From: Candidatus Eisenbacteria bacterium
GTDB lineage: Bacteria; Eisenbacteria; RBG-16-71-46; SZUA-252
Direction of reading: 5' to 3'
DNA: 64,000 nucleotides
Assembly: GCA_005893305.1 (NCBI GenBank)
Contig: VBOZ01000001.1
Location: 6,584 to 70,583 of the forward strand
The first letter of the stretch is position 1. Every line of letters starts with the position of its first letter. The translations under genes were made by a program, and so were the position numbers. The notes beneath the pieces were generated by a model. The model saw only the letters and a program-made list of their open reading frames with translations, was not told where the DNA came from and ran no database searches. Positions 1-7,662 of the stretch are shown here, one piece after another.

Positions 1-501
1 GTCGTGATCGACCGTCGCCGTGGATACGCGGCCGTTCAAGAGATGGTTCGCGTACTGGAAATAAGTGTAGGTGAGTCGAAGATCGAGGTTCGCGAGCGCC
101 TGTGCCGGGGGCGCCTCCGAGAGAAGGCCGTTCCGGTCCAGCCTCTTGATCCGGACCTCGAGCGTGTCGACGTCGTAGTCCTTTGGATTCAAGCCCTCCA
201 GGGTGGCCGCGCGAAGGGCCTCCGCCAGCTCGTAGCTCTGCCGGTCCGGACCGCGGCCATCGCTCCACGCTGGCCGATAGGACCTCTTCCTATAAAATTC
301 CGCTACGAGCGCCCAGTTGCGCGCCCGCTCGGATCCGTCCGACTTCGAAAATGAGAGCTCCCTCCGGTGCACGCGCTCCCGAATGAGATTGGCGACTTGG
401 CCGAGCGGTGCCTGAGCTTCCCGGATTTTCAGCACGATCAGCGCGCAGATCCCGACGAGCAAAAGCGCCGCCACGAGCGACAGGACCGGTCGCTTCATCA
501 T
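1..501 (-). CDS. L,D-transpeptidase, YcbB/LdtD-like (N-terminal part, runs off left edge)
   Basis: An open frame without a stop runs from ATG at 501 to the window edge (167 codons). It begins MMKRPVLSL, followed by a single hydrophobic segment (about residues 5-23), as for an inner-membrane anchor. Residues about 60-165 match the scaffold domain that precedes the YkuD catalytic domain in YcbB-type L,D-transpeptidases: EFYRKRSYRPAWSDG, then EGLNPKDYDVDTLE, then YFQYANHLLNGRVS. Such enzymes make 3-3 cross-links in peptidoglycan. The catalytic Cys domain would lie outside the window, so activity cannot be judged. The start overlaps the permease stop (ATGA, 501-498), so the two are probably co-translated, and the pairing with an AmpG-like permease fits cell-wall metabolism. 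The tandem ATGATG leaves the exact start open by one codon. Confidence 0.78.
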   Translation of the reverse strand, partial: MMKRPVLSLVAALLLVGICALIVLKIREAQAPLGQVANLIRERVHRRELSFSKSDGSERARNWALVAEFYRKRSYRPAWSDGRGPDRQSYELAEALRAATLEGLNPKDYDVDTLEVRIKRLDRNGLLSEAPPAQALANLDLRLTYTYFQYANHLLNGRVSTATVDHD

Positions 502-1823
502 GTTGCTCCCGTGGCATCCGCCCTGCGGGGTCGCCCCATCAGCGGAAGAAGGGCCAGGCAGACCAGTCCGAACGCCGCATCAAGGGCCAGGGTCACCGGG
601 TAGCCCCAGCGCTGCAACGAGTGCCCCTGCCATGTGGACGTGTACGAGTAGACCAGGTTGCACATGGCCATGTAGGCGGTGAATTGGGTCGCGGCGACGG
701 CTGGTGTGGTGACGTCCATGTAGATCGCGGTTCCCACTCCGTACATCAACCCCAGGAACACCGAATACGTCAGCGTCAGCGCCCAGAATACCGACACGAG
801 ATCCGCGGGCACGATCGGGCGGTGCGGCGCCTGCGGGCTGATCGGCATGATCCAGTGGAAGCGCTGCATCATGAACGCCATGACGAACGTCGCCACGGAC
901 ATGCCGGTGATGAACAGGGCGAGCGTGCGGCGGCGGCCGAATCGATCGGAGAGCCAGCCTCCGAGAATACAGAAACCCGCCGCCAGGGAGGAGCTGCAGA
1001 GGCCGAGCACCCCGATCTGTCTGTCGGTGAGGCCCAGCTCGACCGCGAGATTGGACTGGAGCGAGAGCGAGAGCGCGTATCCGCCCATCGGGAGGAGAGC
1101 CAGGAAAATGGCGACGAACGCCGCGCGGCTCCCCGTGAAGGCGCGGCCCGTGTCGCGCACGAAGCGGCCGAGCTCGCTCCTGATGGCGGCGATGCGCGGA
1201 CCGGTACGAACGGCCCGCGGCGGTCCGGGGGGTTCCCGCATGGGGACGGGCACGAGCAGGGTGACGAGCGCGATCGCCGCCGCGACGACGAGGAACGTGG
1301 TTCGAAACCCGATCAGAGGGGTGAGGAGCAGAACACCGGAGCCGCCGAGCGCGATGCCGACGTAGTTCCCCCCGTACATGAGCCCGTTGGCGAGGCCCCG
1401 CTCCTCGGCGCTGAGAACGTTCACGGCGAGCGCGTCGATGGCCACGTCCTGCGTCGCGCTAAACACGTTGTGGATCAGAATGACCGCGGTGAAGAGCCAG
1501 AGGTTGTTCTGAAAGCTCACCGGCATCGCCGCGAGAATGGTCACGACCATCATGGTCTGAGTCAGGAGGATCCACATGCGCCTCCGGCCCCATCGGTCGC
1601 TCGACAGCACGTCCACGAACGGACCGAACGCCCACTTGATCGCCCAGGGAATGTAGAGAATCCCGATGAACGACCCGATGGCGGCGGGCTCGAGCCCTTG
1701 GCGGCGCATCTGGGTCGCGACGGCAGTCCCCGTGAACCCGGAGGGCAGCCCCTCGGTGAGGTAGAGCAGGAAGAACGCGGCCAACCGTCCGCGCCGGGAT
1801 GCCAAGAGATCGGGAAGGCGCAT
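498..1823 (-). CDS. MFS permease, AmpG/SLC33-like
   Basis: A 441-residue protein with about 12 hydrophobic segments. The N-terminus FLLYLTEGLPSGFTGTAV and the following PWAIKWAFGPFVD, then DRWGRRRMWILLTQ, resemble the AmpG/acetyl-CoA-transporter branch of the major facilitator superfamily, including the acidic/basic loop between helices 2 and 3. AmpG imports anhydro-muropeptides for peptidoglycan recycling. The overlapping downstream L,D-transpeptidase and the NagZ-like gene at 5509 make that substrate plausible, but it is inferred from context. No strong Shine-Dalgarno precedes the ATG at 1823. It lies 94 nt downstream of the TPR gene and is probably in the same transcript. Confidence 0.75.
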   Translation of the reverse strand: MRLPDLLASRRGRLAAFFLLYLTEGLPSGFTGTAVATQMRRQGLEPAAIGSFIGILYIPWAIKWAFGPFVDVLSSDRWGRRRMWILLTQTMMVVTILAAMPVSFQNNLWLFTAVILIHNVFSATQDVAIDALAVNVLSAEERGLANGLMYGGNYVGIALGGSGVLLLTPLIGFRTTFLVVAAAIALVTLLVPVPMREPPGPPRAVRTGPRIAAIRSELGRFVRDTGRAFTGSRAAFVAIFLALLPMGGYALSLSLQSNLAVELGLTDRQIGVLGLCSSSLAAGFCILGGWLSDRFGRRRTLALFITGMSVATFVMAFMMQRFHWIMPISPQAPHRPIVPADLVSVFWALTLTYSVFLGLMYGVGTAIYMDVTTPAVAATQFTAYMAMCNLVYSYTSTWQGHSLQRWGYPVTLALDAAFGLVCLALLPLMGRPRRADATGAT

Positions 1824-1917
1824 GGACCGCGAAACTGCGGGCCGTGCGGGGGGAAGTCAAGAGTGCGAGCTGCGGCGAAGGGACTAGATCAGCAGAGCGA
1901 GAGGCGCGGCTGCCAGC

Positions 1918-2703
1918 TTAGGAACCCTTCTTCAGCATCTCGATTTGCGCCCGCACGGCACCGGCGTGCTCACCCTGGGGGTCGAGCTCCAGGTAGCGCT
2001 CCCATGCCCGAATCGCGCCGGCGTTGTCCCCCAGAGTCGCGGCCACGACGCCGAGATTGAGCCACGCGTTCAGGTGGGTGGGCTTCTCGCGCGTCACGCG
2101 CTCCAGCTCCTTTCGCGCGATGTCATCCTGCCCGAGGCTGTGGATCGCGACCGCCATGTCGACGCGGACGTCCGCGTCCCCGGGCGATTTCTTGAGCGCG
2201 CGCTGGTAGTGGTCGATCGCCTTCTGCCACTGGCCGGAATCGAAGAGCAGATTGCCGAACCCGATATTCGCTTCGAGATCGTCGGGGTCCCTCGCGAGGG
2301 CCTGACGGTATTTCTGGACCATGGCGACCACTTGCGGCGGCATTTGTGGCGGCATCTGCCCGCCGCCCATCGCGGCGCCTCTCATGACATCGGACGGGCC
2401 CTTCGGCATTCCGCCTTGATCGCGTGGGCCGACCGCGCCATGGAGCGCGTAACCGACCGCCCCGCCGCAGGCGAGCCCGATCACGAGGAAGAGCCATGAC
2501 GGGCCCGGCGACCCGCCCGGGGCCGTCTTTCGCGCACCGGGCAGCGCGCCGCCTCTCGTACCCTCGGGGCGCGATGAGGACGGCCCCGCCGCCGCAGGGG
2601 CGGCGACCAGATACGCTCCGCAGGCGTCACAGCGCGAAAATCCCGCGGGCAAACTCTCGCCGCAGCGGGGACAGGAAAACGTGTCCATCGAGGCAGGTGT
2701 CAT
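1918..2703 (-). CDS. Zinc-ribbon, single-TM, TPR protein
   Basis: 261 residues. The N-terminus carries a zinc ribbon with two CxxC pairs (CPRCG and CDACG, about residues 11-30). A Pro/Ala/Gly-rich linker follows, then one transmembrane helix (about 70-90, SWLFLVIGLACGGAVGYAL), a Met/Pro-rich stretch and at least three TPR units (about 130-250, e.g. ANIGFGNLLFDSGQWQKAI). The likely topology is a cytoplasmic zinc ribbon with periplasmic TPRs acting as a scaffold. ATG codons at 2703 and 2688 are both possible starts and neither has a clear ribosome-binding site. It sits 31 nt after the thioredoxin-like gene on the same strand. No specific function is recognisable. Confidence 0.7.
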   Translation of the reverse strand: MTPASMDTFSCPRCGESLPAGFSRCDACGAYLVAAPAAAGPSSSRPEGTRGGALPGARKTAPGGSPGPSWLFLVIGLACGGAVGYALHGAVGPRDQGGMPKGPSDVMRGAAMGGGQMPPQMPPQVVAMVQKYRQALARDPDDLEANIGFGNLLFDSGQWQKAIDHYQRALKKSPGDADVRVDMAVAIHSLGQDDIARKELERVTREKPTHLNAWLNLGVVAATLGDNAGAIRAWERYLELDPQGEHAGAVRAQIEMLKKGS

Positions 2704-2734
2704 GGGGCGGAGTCTACGCGCGCGCGGGGTCGAG

Positions 2735-3337
2735 TCAATACTTGACGCTGCATCCGTACGGTTGCGTCGCCGCGGTTTCGACCTTCTTCCCGGACATGGC
2801 CGAGTCCAGAGCCGCGACCAGATAGTTCTTAGCGGTGGCGATGTCGGCCTTGTCGGTCGACGGCGTATCGTCGATCGCCCCGTTGTAGACGATCGTTCCC
2901 TCCGGATCGATCACGAACATGTGGGGCGTGGTCTTCGCCCCGTACGCTTTTCCGGCGCTCCCCTTCGGGTCGAGCAGGAAGCGGGTCGGCGCCGCGCCCT
3001 TTGCCTCCAACAGCGTGTTGGCCTCCTGCCCGGTCACATACCCTTGCTTGCCCTGGGCCGAGGAGCAGATCGAGAGCCACACGACTCCCTTCTGGGTATA
3101 GGCCTTCTGCAGCTTCTGCATGTTTCCGCTGCCGTAGTGCTTGCCCACGAACGGACACTGGAAGTTCACCCATTCCAAAACGACGAACTTGCCCTTGAAC
3201 GCCTCGAGCCGAACTACCTTGCCGTTGGAATCCTTCAGCTCGATCGGCGGCGCCTGCTTTCCGACGATCGCGGCTGCGTTCGCCGCGGAGGCCGACGCGA
3301 GAAGCACGATGCAGGCGAACGTTGCGAATCGAATCAT
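2735..3337 (-). CDS. Thioredoxin-fold redoxin (AhpC/TSA-like), secreted
   Basis: 200 residues starting at ATG 3337 with a good Shine-Dalgarno (AGGAGAGAG). A signal peptide (MIRFATFACIVLLASASAANA) is followed by a redoxin domain. The motif EWVNFQCPFVGKHY holds the peroxidatic-type Cys in the position seen in a family of secreted thioredoxin-like proteins annotated AhpC/TSA. Further landmarks are RFLLDPKGSAGKAYGAKTTP, with the cis-Pro typical of thioredoxin folds, and HMFVIDPEGTIVYNGAIDD. It probably acts as a periplasmic peroxidase or thiol oxidoreductase. The upstream DsbD-domain gene (94 nt away) supports a thiol-redox role. An upstream in-frame extension to 3568 exists but lacks a ribosome-binding site and would bury the signal peptide. 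Confidence 0.8.
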   Translation of the reverse strand: MIRFATFACIVLLASASAANAAAIVGKQAPPIELKDSNGKVVRLEAFKGKFVVLEWVNFQCPFVGKHYGSGNMQKLQKAYTQKGVVWLSICSSAQGKQGYVTGQEANTLLEAKGAAPTRFLLDPKGSAGKAYGAKTTPHMFVIDPEGTIVYNGAIDDTPSTDKADIATAKNYLVAALDSAMSGKKVETAATQPYGCSVKY

Positions 3338-3431
3338 GGACTCTCTCCTGTCTGATGAAGGTCCGGTGGAGCGGCGCCTGTGGTGCCCATATACCCCCGG
3401 GTCGTCCCCGGCGGTTCCTGCCCGGTACGAC

Positions 3432-4433
3432 TCATGCCCGACGGAGCCTTGCCGCGATGCGCCAAAGGAGCACCAGGCCGACGCCCAGAAGGGCAAGCAT
3501 CGCGACGTAGTAGGTCCTCGGGAGCGACCTTCGCTGCGGCTGCTTCGGTGCTGGTGCCGGGTCGCCAAGACTCACCGGGACGTCGACGCTCAGCGCGGTC
3601 CGCCGCGCCCTCGCCCCCACGCGATTGTCGAAGACAAGAACGCCGGTCAGGCGCTGCGGCGGCCGCTGCGCATTGGGGTCGGGCGTCATGGTGATCCGGC
3701 ATCCGCCCGGGAAATGCTCGAAGCCATGGGGAGCCGCGAGGTCCACGACGAGCGGCTGGTCGACAAAGAAGTACGCCCCGCGTGACGAGAATCCGGCCGG
3801 CGTCCGAACCGAGAGAGAGATCGCGCGCGGCCCGGCCTCGGCGGAAAACGACCAGTCCGATAAGGTCCGAGACATTCGAGATCGGGTCTCGGCGAACAGG
3901 GACGCCGCGCGGCCGGGCCGCGGCGACCCCGACCGCACAGGGAGCGTGAGGTCGAGCTCCGCCGAGCCGGGGAGGCAGACGTCACTGCACTCGAGCCAGT
4001 CGAAGGTGCCCGCGATGGTGACGGAATCCGCGGCGATCCGGCTTGGCGGCGTAATGAGAATCGGGAGGAGAACCTCTCCCTCGTAGCCGTAGCTCATGAC
4101 GGGTCCCGCCGGAATTCGCTCGGGTACCGGCCACTGGATCGGTCCCGCCGAAAAGCCGTCGGGCAGCCTCCACTTGATCCGGGGCGGCAGCCCGGCGTCG
4201 CCGGGATTCTTCCAGTACGTGTGCCAGCCCGCCCGCATCCTCATGACAAGGCCGACCGAGAACGGCCTGCCCGGCTGGATGTCGACCTCTTCGGACACGA
4301 GGACCACCTTGACGTTCCGGCTCGCGCCGGTCGGGCCGCCCCGCGCTGAAACCGCCACCGCGACCGCCACCGCGACCGCGACCGCGAGCAACCCGGCCAC
4401 GAGGGCTCTCGACATCCATCGTGTCGATTTCAA
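3432..4433 (-). CDS. DsbD N-terminal-domain protein with C-terminal membrane anchor
   Basis: 333 residues. After a signal segment made of alternating Val-Ala, residues about 45-180 match the periplasmic N-terminal domain of DsbD: AGWHTYWKNPGDAGLPPRI, then WPVPERIPAGPVMSYGYEG, then FDWLECSDVCLPG with the Cys pair. The eight-helix membrane domain and C-terminal thioredoxin domain of full DsbD are absent. The chain ends with one hydrophobic helix (YYVAMLALLGVGLVLLW) and a basic tail, so the domain is probably tethered to the inner membrane. The chosen start is TTG 4433, which has a GAGG ribosome-binding site about 8 nt upstream; ATG 4415 has none. The adjacent redoxin gene is a likely redox partner. 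Confidence 0.75.
   Translation of the reverse strand: MKSTRWMSRALVAGLLAVAVAVAVAVAVSARGGPTGASRNVKVVLVSEEVDIQPGRPFSVGLVMRMRAGWHTYWKNPGDAGLPPRIKWRLPDGFSAGPIQWPVPERIPAGPVMSYGYEGEVLLPILITPPSRIAADSVTIAGTFDWLECSDVCLPGSAELDLTLPVRSGSPRPGRAASLFAETRSRMSRTLSDWSFSAEAGPRAISLSVRTPAGFSSRGAYFFVDQPLVVDLAAPHGFEHFPGGCRITMTPDPNAQRPPQRLTGVLVFDNRVGARARRTALSVDVPVSLGDPAPAPKQPQRRSLPRTYYVAMLALLGVGLVLLWRIAARLRRA
4351..4386. repeat. Hexanucleotide tandem repeat (6 units of ACCGCS)
   Basis: Six consecutive 6-bp units, ACCGCC or ACCGCG, without interruption. They encode the alternating Val-Ala hydrophobic core of the signal segment of the DsbD-domain protein. Gain or loss of a unit would keep the frame and change the hydrophobic length by two residues. 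Confidence 0.9.
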
Positions 4434-4464
4434 GGGCGGGACCTCTTTCCGATCGCCATGCGCC

Positions 4465-4479
4465 GTGATGGTACATCAC
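4465..4479. promoter_or_regulatory. 15-bp perfect palindrome, possible operator
   Basis: GTGATG-GTA-CATCAC, with 6-bp arms and a 3-bp centre, lies 31 bp upstream of the TTG start of the DsbD-domain gene, in the 212-bp region shared with the divergent rsgA. Size and position suit a dimeric repressor site, but no regulator is identified. Confidence 0.3.
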
Positions 4480-4645
4480 TGTCGCCGCTCCTCGCCCGGG
4501 CGCGCCGCGGGCAACCCCCATGAGCCACTACCCACGCCCGAACCGTCTTGCCGCGCTGACGCCGCTCGGCTAAACTTCGCGCATCGTCGACCAATCGCCA
4601 CCCTTCCCTTCAAGCTGGATCGTCGCGCAGGTCTATGGCGCAAAC

Positions 4646-5512
4646 GTGGAGCTCTGGGACGGGCACGCGATTCATGAGGCGATCCTGGCTCGCCACCTCA
4701 AGTCCGAGGCGGGGAGCCGGCACGCCAATCCGCTCGCGGTCGGCGATGAGGTCGAGGTCGAGCCGGGTGAGCCCGGCGGCCCCATGCGCGTTGTCTCGAT
4801 CGCTCCCCGCCGTACGTTCCTGGAGCGCTCCACGGGCGATTCGCGGGGACGTACCCAGATTATCGCCGCCAACGCGACGCAGGCGGTGATCATCTCCTCG
4901 CTCGCCGAGCCGCCGTTTCGCCCGGGCCTGGTCGACCGCTGGGGGCTCTTGGCTCGCCGCGGAGGGCTCGTCCCGGTCCTCTGCCTCAACAAGGTCGACC
5001 TCGGCACCCACGAGGAGGCCGAGCGTGCGATCGCAGAGGCGGCGATCCCGCTCGAGGCGGTGACGGTGAGCGCGGAGAACGGCTCCGGGGTGGACCGGCT
5101 CTTGGAGCTCACGGCGGGGCGCGTATCGGTGTTCGTGGGGCATTCGGGGGTCGGGAAATCGTCGCTCTTGCGGCGTCTCATCCCGAACGCAGACGCCCTC
5201 GTCGGTACAGTCAGCGCGAAGAATCTGAAGGGACGGCACACGACGACCAGCTCGCGACTCTACCCGCTCCCGGGAGGCGGCATCGTGATCGATACGCCGG
5301 GCGTGCGGAGCGTTCAGCTCGGGCAAACCGACGTGGCCGAAGTGGCGGCGGTCTTCGACGAGATCGCGGAGGCGCCGCCGTGTCGCTTCCGGACCTGCAC
5401 CCACCGCACGGAGCCCGGGTGCTCGATCCTGGCAGGCGTCCAGTCGGGCGTCGTTCCGAGCGCGATCTACGCGCGCTATCGAAAACTTCTCGAGGAGGCC
5501 GAGGTAAAGTGA
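4646..5512 (+). CDS. rsgA: Ribosome small-subunit-dependent GTPase A
   Basis: 288 residues. RsgA is a circularly permuted GTPase that helps mature the 30S subunit. The order is an OB-fold region (about 1-70), then G4 NKVD, then G1 GHSGVGKSSL, then the switch-region GRHTTTSS, then G3 DTPG, and finally the zinc finger with Cys/His ligands CRFRTCTHRTEPGC. All motifs are intact. The first usable start in this frame is GTG 4646, giving MELWDG. However, the in-frame codons just upstream (IVAQVYGAN) look like the first OB strand, and the frame is open back to the TAA at 4571 without ATG, GTG or TTG. The gene may therefore use a rare start or carry a sequence error upstream. The stop overlaps the next gene (GTGA). 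Confidence 0.92.
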   Translation: MELWDGHAIHEAILARHLKSEAGSRHANPLAVGDEVEVEPGEPGGPMRVVSIAPRRTFLERSTGDSRGRTQIIAANATQAVIISSLAEPPFRPGLVDRWGLLARRGGLVPVLCLNKVDLGTHEEAERAIAEAAIPLEAVTVSAENGSGVDRLLELTAGRVSVFVGHSGVGKSSLLRRLIPNADALVGTVSAKNLKGRHTTTSSRLYPLPGGGIVIDTPGVRSVQLGQTDVAEVAAVFDEIAEAPPCRFRTCTHRTEPGCSILAGVQSGVVPSAIYARYRKLLEEAEVK

Positions 5513-7011
5513 CGGACGTTGCCGACATCGAATCGCATCTTGGCGAGCTGATGATGGTGGGGCTGCCGGGCACCGAGTTGACATCGGAGCTCGCGGCGGA
5601 CCTGCGCCGGATCCAGCCCTCCGGAGTGATCTTCTTCGCCCCCAACTTCCCCGACGCGGGCACGGCGGCGCGCTTCACAAGGGAAGTTCACGCGCGCGTC
5701 GGATCGGCGGACCTCCCGGCGCTCGTCGGCGTCGACGAAGAGGGCGGCATGGTTTCCCAGATTTCCGGCTTCTGGGAAGTTCCTCCGAGCGCCCGCGCGG
5801 TCGCGGCCTCGGGTGGGCCGCCGCTCGTCAAGGATCTCGCGCACCGCACGGCGCGCCGGCTTCTCGCGCTGGGCGTGAATCTGAATTTCGCCCCGGTCCT
5901 CGACATCCACTCCAACTCCGCGAATCCGGTGATCGGGATCCGCTCCTTCGGCACGACCGCATCGCAGGTGACCGCGTGCGGCCGGGCCGCGGTCGAGGGC
6001 ATGCAGGCGGCGGGCGTCATCCCGGTCGTGAAGCACTTCCCCGGCCATGGGGACACGTCGGTCGATTCCCACATCGATCTGCCGCGGGTCGAGGTGCCGA
6101 TCGCGACGCTCGCCCTTCGCGAGCTTCGCCCGTTCGAAGCCGCGATCCAGGCGAGCGTGCCGGTTGTGATGACCTGCCACGTCGTCGTCCCGGCGCTCGA
6201 CCCGGATCCGGACCGGCCGGCGACGCTCTCGCGGCCCATCGTGACCGGGCTCCTCCGCGAGAAGATGGGGTTCGCGGGCGTCGTGGTCACGGACGCGCTG
6301 GAAATGGCGGCCGTCACCTCGCGAGGATCCTTCGGCGAGGTCGCGGTGCAGGCGATCGAGGCAGGATGTGACCTTCTTCTCTACTCCAAGCTCGCGCCGG
6401 GCCCCGACGAGGCGCTTCAGGCGATCCAAGCGGCGCTCGGCTCGGGACGGCTCACGCCGGAGCGGATCGGCGCCTCGATCGCGCGCATCCGTCGCCTCCG
6501 GTCGGGGGGCGCCGCGCGCCCGCGCGAGTGGAGCTCCGCTCTCGAGCGCGAGGCGCGCAATCTGATTCCCGAAGACGAATTGGAACGGGTCGCCGAGGGG
6601 GCGCTCCGGGTGCTTCGCCAGGGCGCGGGCGGTGTGCCGCTTCGCCCCCCGATCGACGTGCTCGAAGTGAACCGGCCCGAGTCGCGCGCCCCGATCGCCG
6701 ACCTGATCCGCGCGCACGGCGTCACCGCGAAGGAATGGGGACCGGATCCGGCGACCTGGCCCCGGCGGATCGTGGGAAGCTCGCTCCTCACGGTGGCGGC
6801 CCGCGGTTCCTTGAGCGCGGAGCATGAGGATCTGGCGCGGAAGTGGCTTCAGCGCTTTCCCGAGACGGTAACCGTCGCTTCCCTGAACCCGCACGCGACG
6901 GACGGGTGGCCCGAGGCGCGGACGCTCCTCGTCACCTTCGACAACACGCTCGCCAGCCGTCGCGCGCTCGCGAAGCGCCTCTCCGTCTCCGCGGTGCCCG
7001 CGCGGAAATGA
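5509..7011 (+). CDS. nagZ: Glycoside hydrolase family 3, beta-N-acetylhexosaminidase (NagZ-type)
   Basis: 500 residues. The GTG start at 5509 overlaps the rsgA stop and is preceded by GAGGAGG. The catalytic barrel carries the GH3 NagZ signature KHFPGHGDTSVDSHIDLP, with the loop Asp-His dyad that acts as acid/base, and the nucleophile Asp in VVTDALEM. NagZ removes N-acetylglucosamine from muropeptides in cytoplasmic cell-wall recycling. No signal peptide is evident, in keeping with a cytoplasmic enzyme. Residues about 370-500 form an extra C-terminal domain beyond the size of compact NagZ enzymes (about 340 residues), as in longer GH3 members. The AmpG-like permease at 498 would supply substrate. 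Confidence 0.85.
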   Translation: MTDVADIESHLGELMMVGLPGTELTSELAADLRRIQPSGVIFFAPNFPDAGTAARFTREVHARVGSADLPALVGVDEEGGMVSQISGFWEVPPSARAVAASGGPPLVKDLAHRTARRLLALGVNLNFAPVLDIHSNSANPVIGIRSFGTTASQVTACGRAAVEGMQAAGVIPVVKHFPGHGDTSVDSHIDLPRVEVPIATLALRELRPFEAAIQASVPVVMTCHVVVPALDPDPDRPATLSRPIVTGLLREKMGFAGVVVTDALEMAAVTSRGSFGEVAVQAIEAGCDLLLYSKLAPGPDEALQAIQAALGSGRLTPERIGASIARIRRLRSGGAARPREWSSALEREARNLIPEDELERVAEGALRVLRQGAGGVPLRPPIDVLEVNRPESRAPIADLIRAHGVTAKEWGPDPATWPRRIVGSSLLTVAARGSLSAEHEDLARKWLQRFPETVTVASLNPHATDGWPEARTLLVTFDNTLASRRALAKRLSVSAVPARK

Positions 7012-7014
7012 ATC

Positions 7015-7040
7015 GGGCCCCCCGGCTTCCCGGGAGGCCC
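7015..7040 (+). terminator. Strong hairpin between convergent genes
   Basis: The arms 7015-7025 and 7030-7040 pair over 11 positions with one mismatch around a CTTC tetraloop, just after the nagZ stop and before the convergent HMA gene. There is no T-tract, so it may end transcription from either side with Rho or simply protect the 3' ends. Confidence 0.55.
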
Positions 7041-7089
7041 GTCTCGCTGTAACCGCGGATGCCGCCGATCGCGGCGCGCGGAGTCTTCC

Positions 7090-7578
7090 TTAGACCTTGT
7101 CCTTGCCCTTCGCGCAGCAGGCAACGCCCTTGTCGCCGGCGGCGATCGCCTTCGCGAACTGCGCCTGAACCTTGCTGCCCTCGCCCTTGTACGTGTTCTT
7201 GAATCCCGCCGCCGCGATCGCCTTGGCGATTTCCTTCTGGCTGACGTTCTTGTCGGCGATGATGTACGCGGTGTGGGTCGTGAGATCGACGTGCGCGCAA
7301 GCGACGCCGGCGTGTGCCATCGCGGCCTTCTGGACGCCCTCGATGCAGGCCTCGCAATGGGCCGTCGGCACCGCATAGCTGTAGATCGCCTGGTTCGCCT
7401 TCACGCCGCATTCCTTCGCGGCCGTGGCGTTCGTGTTCGTGTCCTTCGCGCTGCAGTGCGAGCCCGCGGAGGCGGACTTGGCGCCCTCCGACGAGCAGCT
7501 CTTTCCGCCGGCCCACGATGTGGCCGCGAGGCAGACGGCGAGGAGCGATAGGACGCTGATCTTGGCAAGGGTCTTCAT
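7090..7578 (-). CDS. Secreted HMA-like (heavy-metal-associated) domain protein
   Basis: 162 residues. A signal peptide (MKTLAKISVLSLLAVCLAATSWA) is followed by a Ser/Lys/Cys-rich linker with three Cys and then a ferredoxin-like HMA fold. It contains VPTAHCEACIEGVQKAAM, where HCEAC replaces the usual MxCxxC copper-binding loop, and VDLTTHTAYIIADKNVS. The C-terminus adds a CC pair (VACCAKGKDKV). The role is probably periplasmic metal or thiol chemistry; the metal is unknown. A clear AAGGAGAG precedes the ATG. Confidence 0.7.
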   Translation of the reverse strand: MKTLAKISVLSLLAVCLAATSWAGGKSCSSEGAKSASAGSHCSAKDTNTNATAAKECGVKANQAIYSYAVPTAHCEACIEGVQKAAMAHAGVACAHVDLTTHTAYIIADKNVSQKEIAKAIAAAGFKNTYKGEGSKVQAQFAKAIAAGDKGVACCAKGKDKV

Positions 7579-7662
7579 GTCTTCATCTCTCCTTGTGCGG
7601 GTTCAACTGCGGTGTTGTCCGGCTGGCAAAAGGATACCCCGGCTCCGGCCTCCGGTGTCCAA

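Noticed and set aside
408-2060. 550-residue open frame on the plus strand opposite the AmpG-like permease
   Set aside because: Arg/Gly/Pro-rich composition without any domain; it mirrors the GC-rich third codon positions of the real minus-strand genes.
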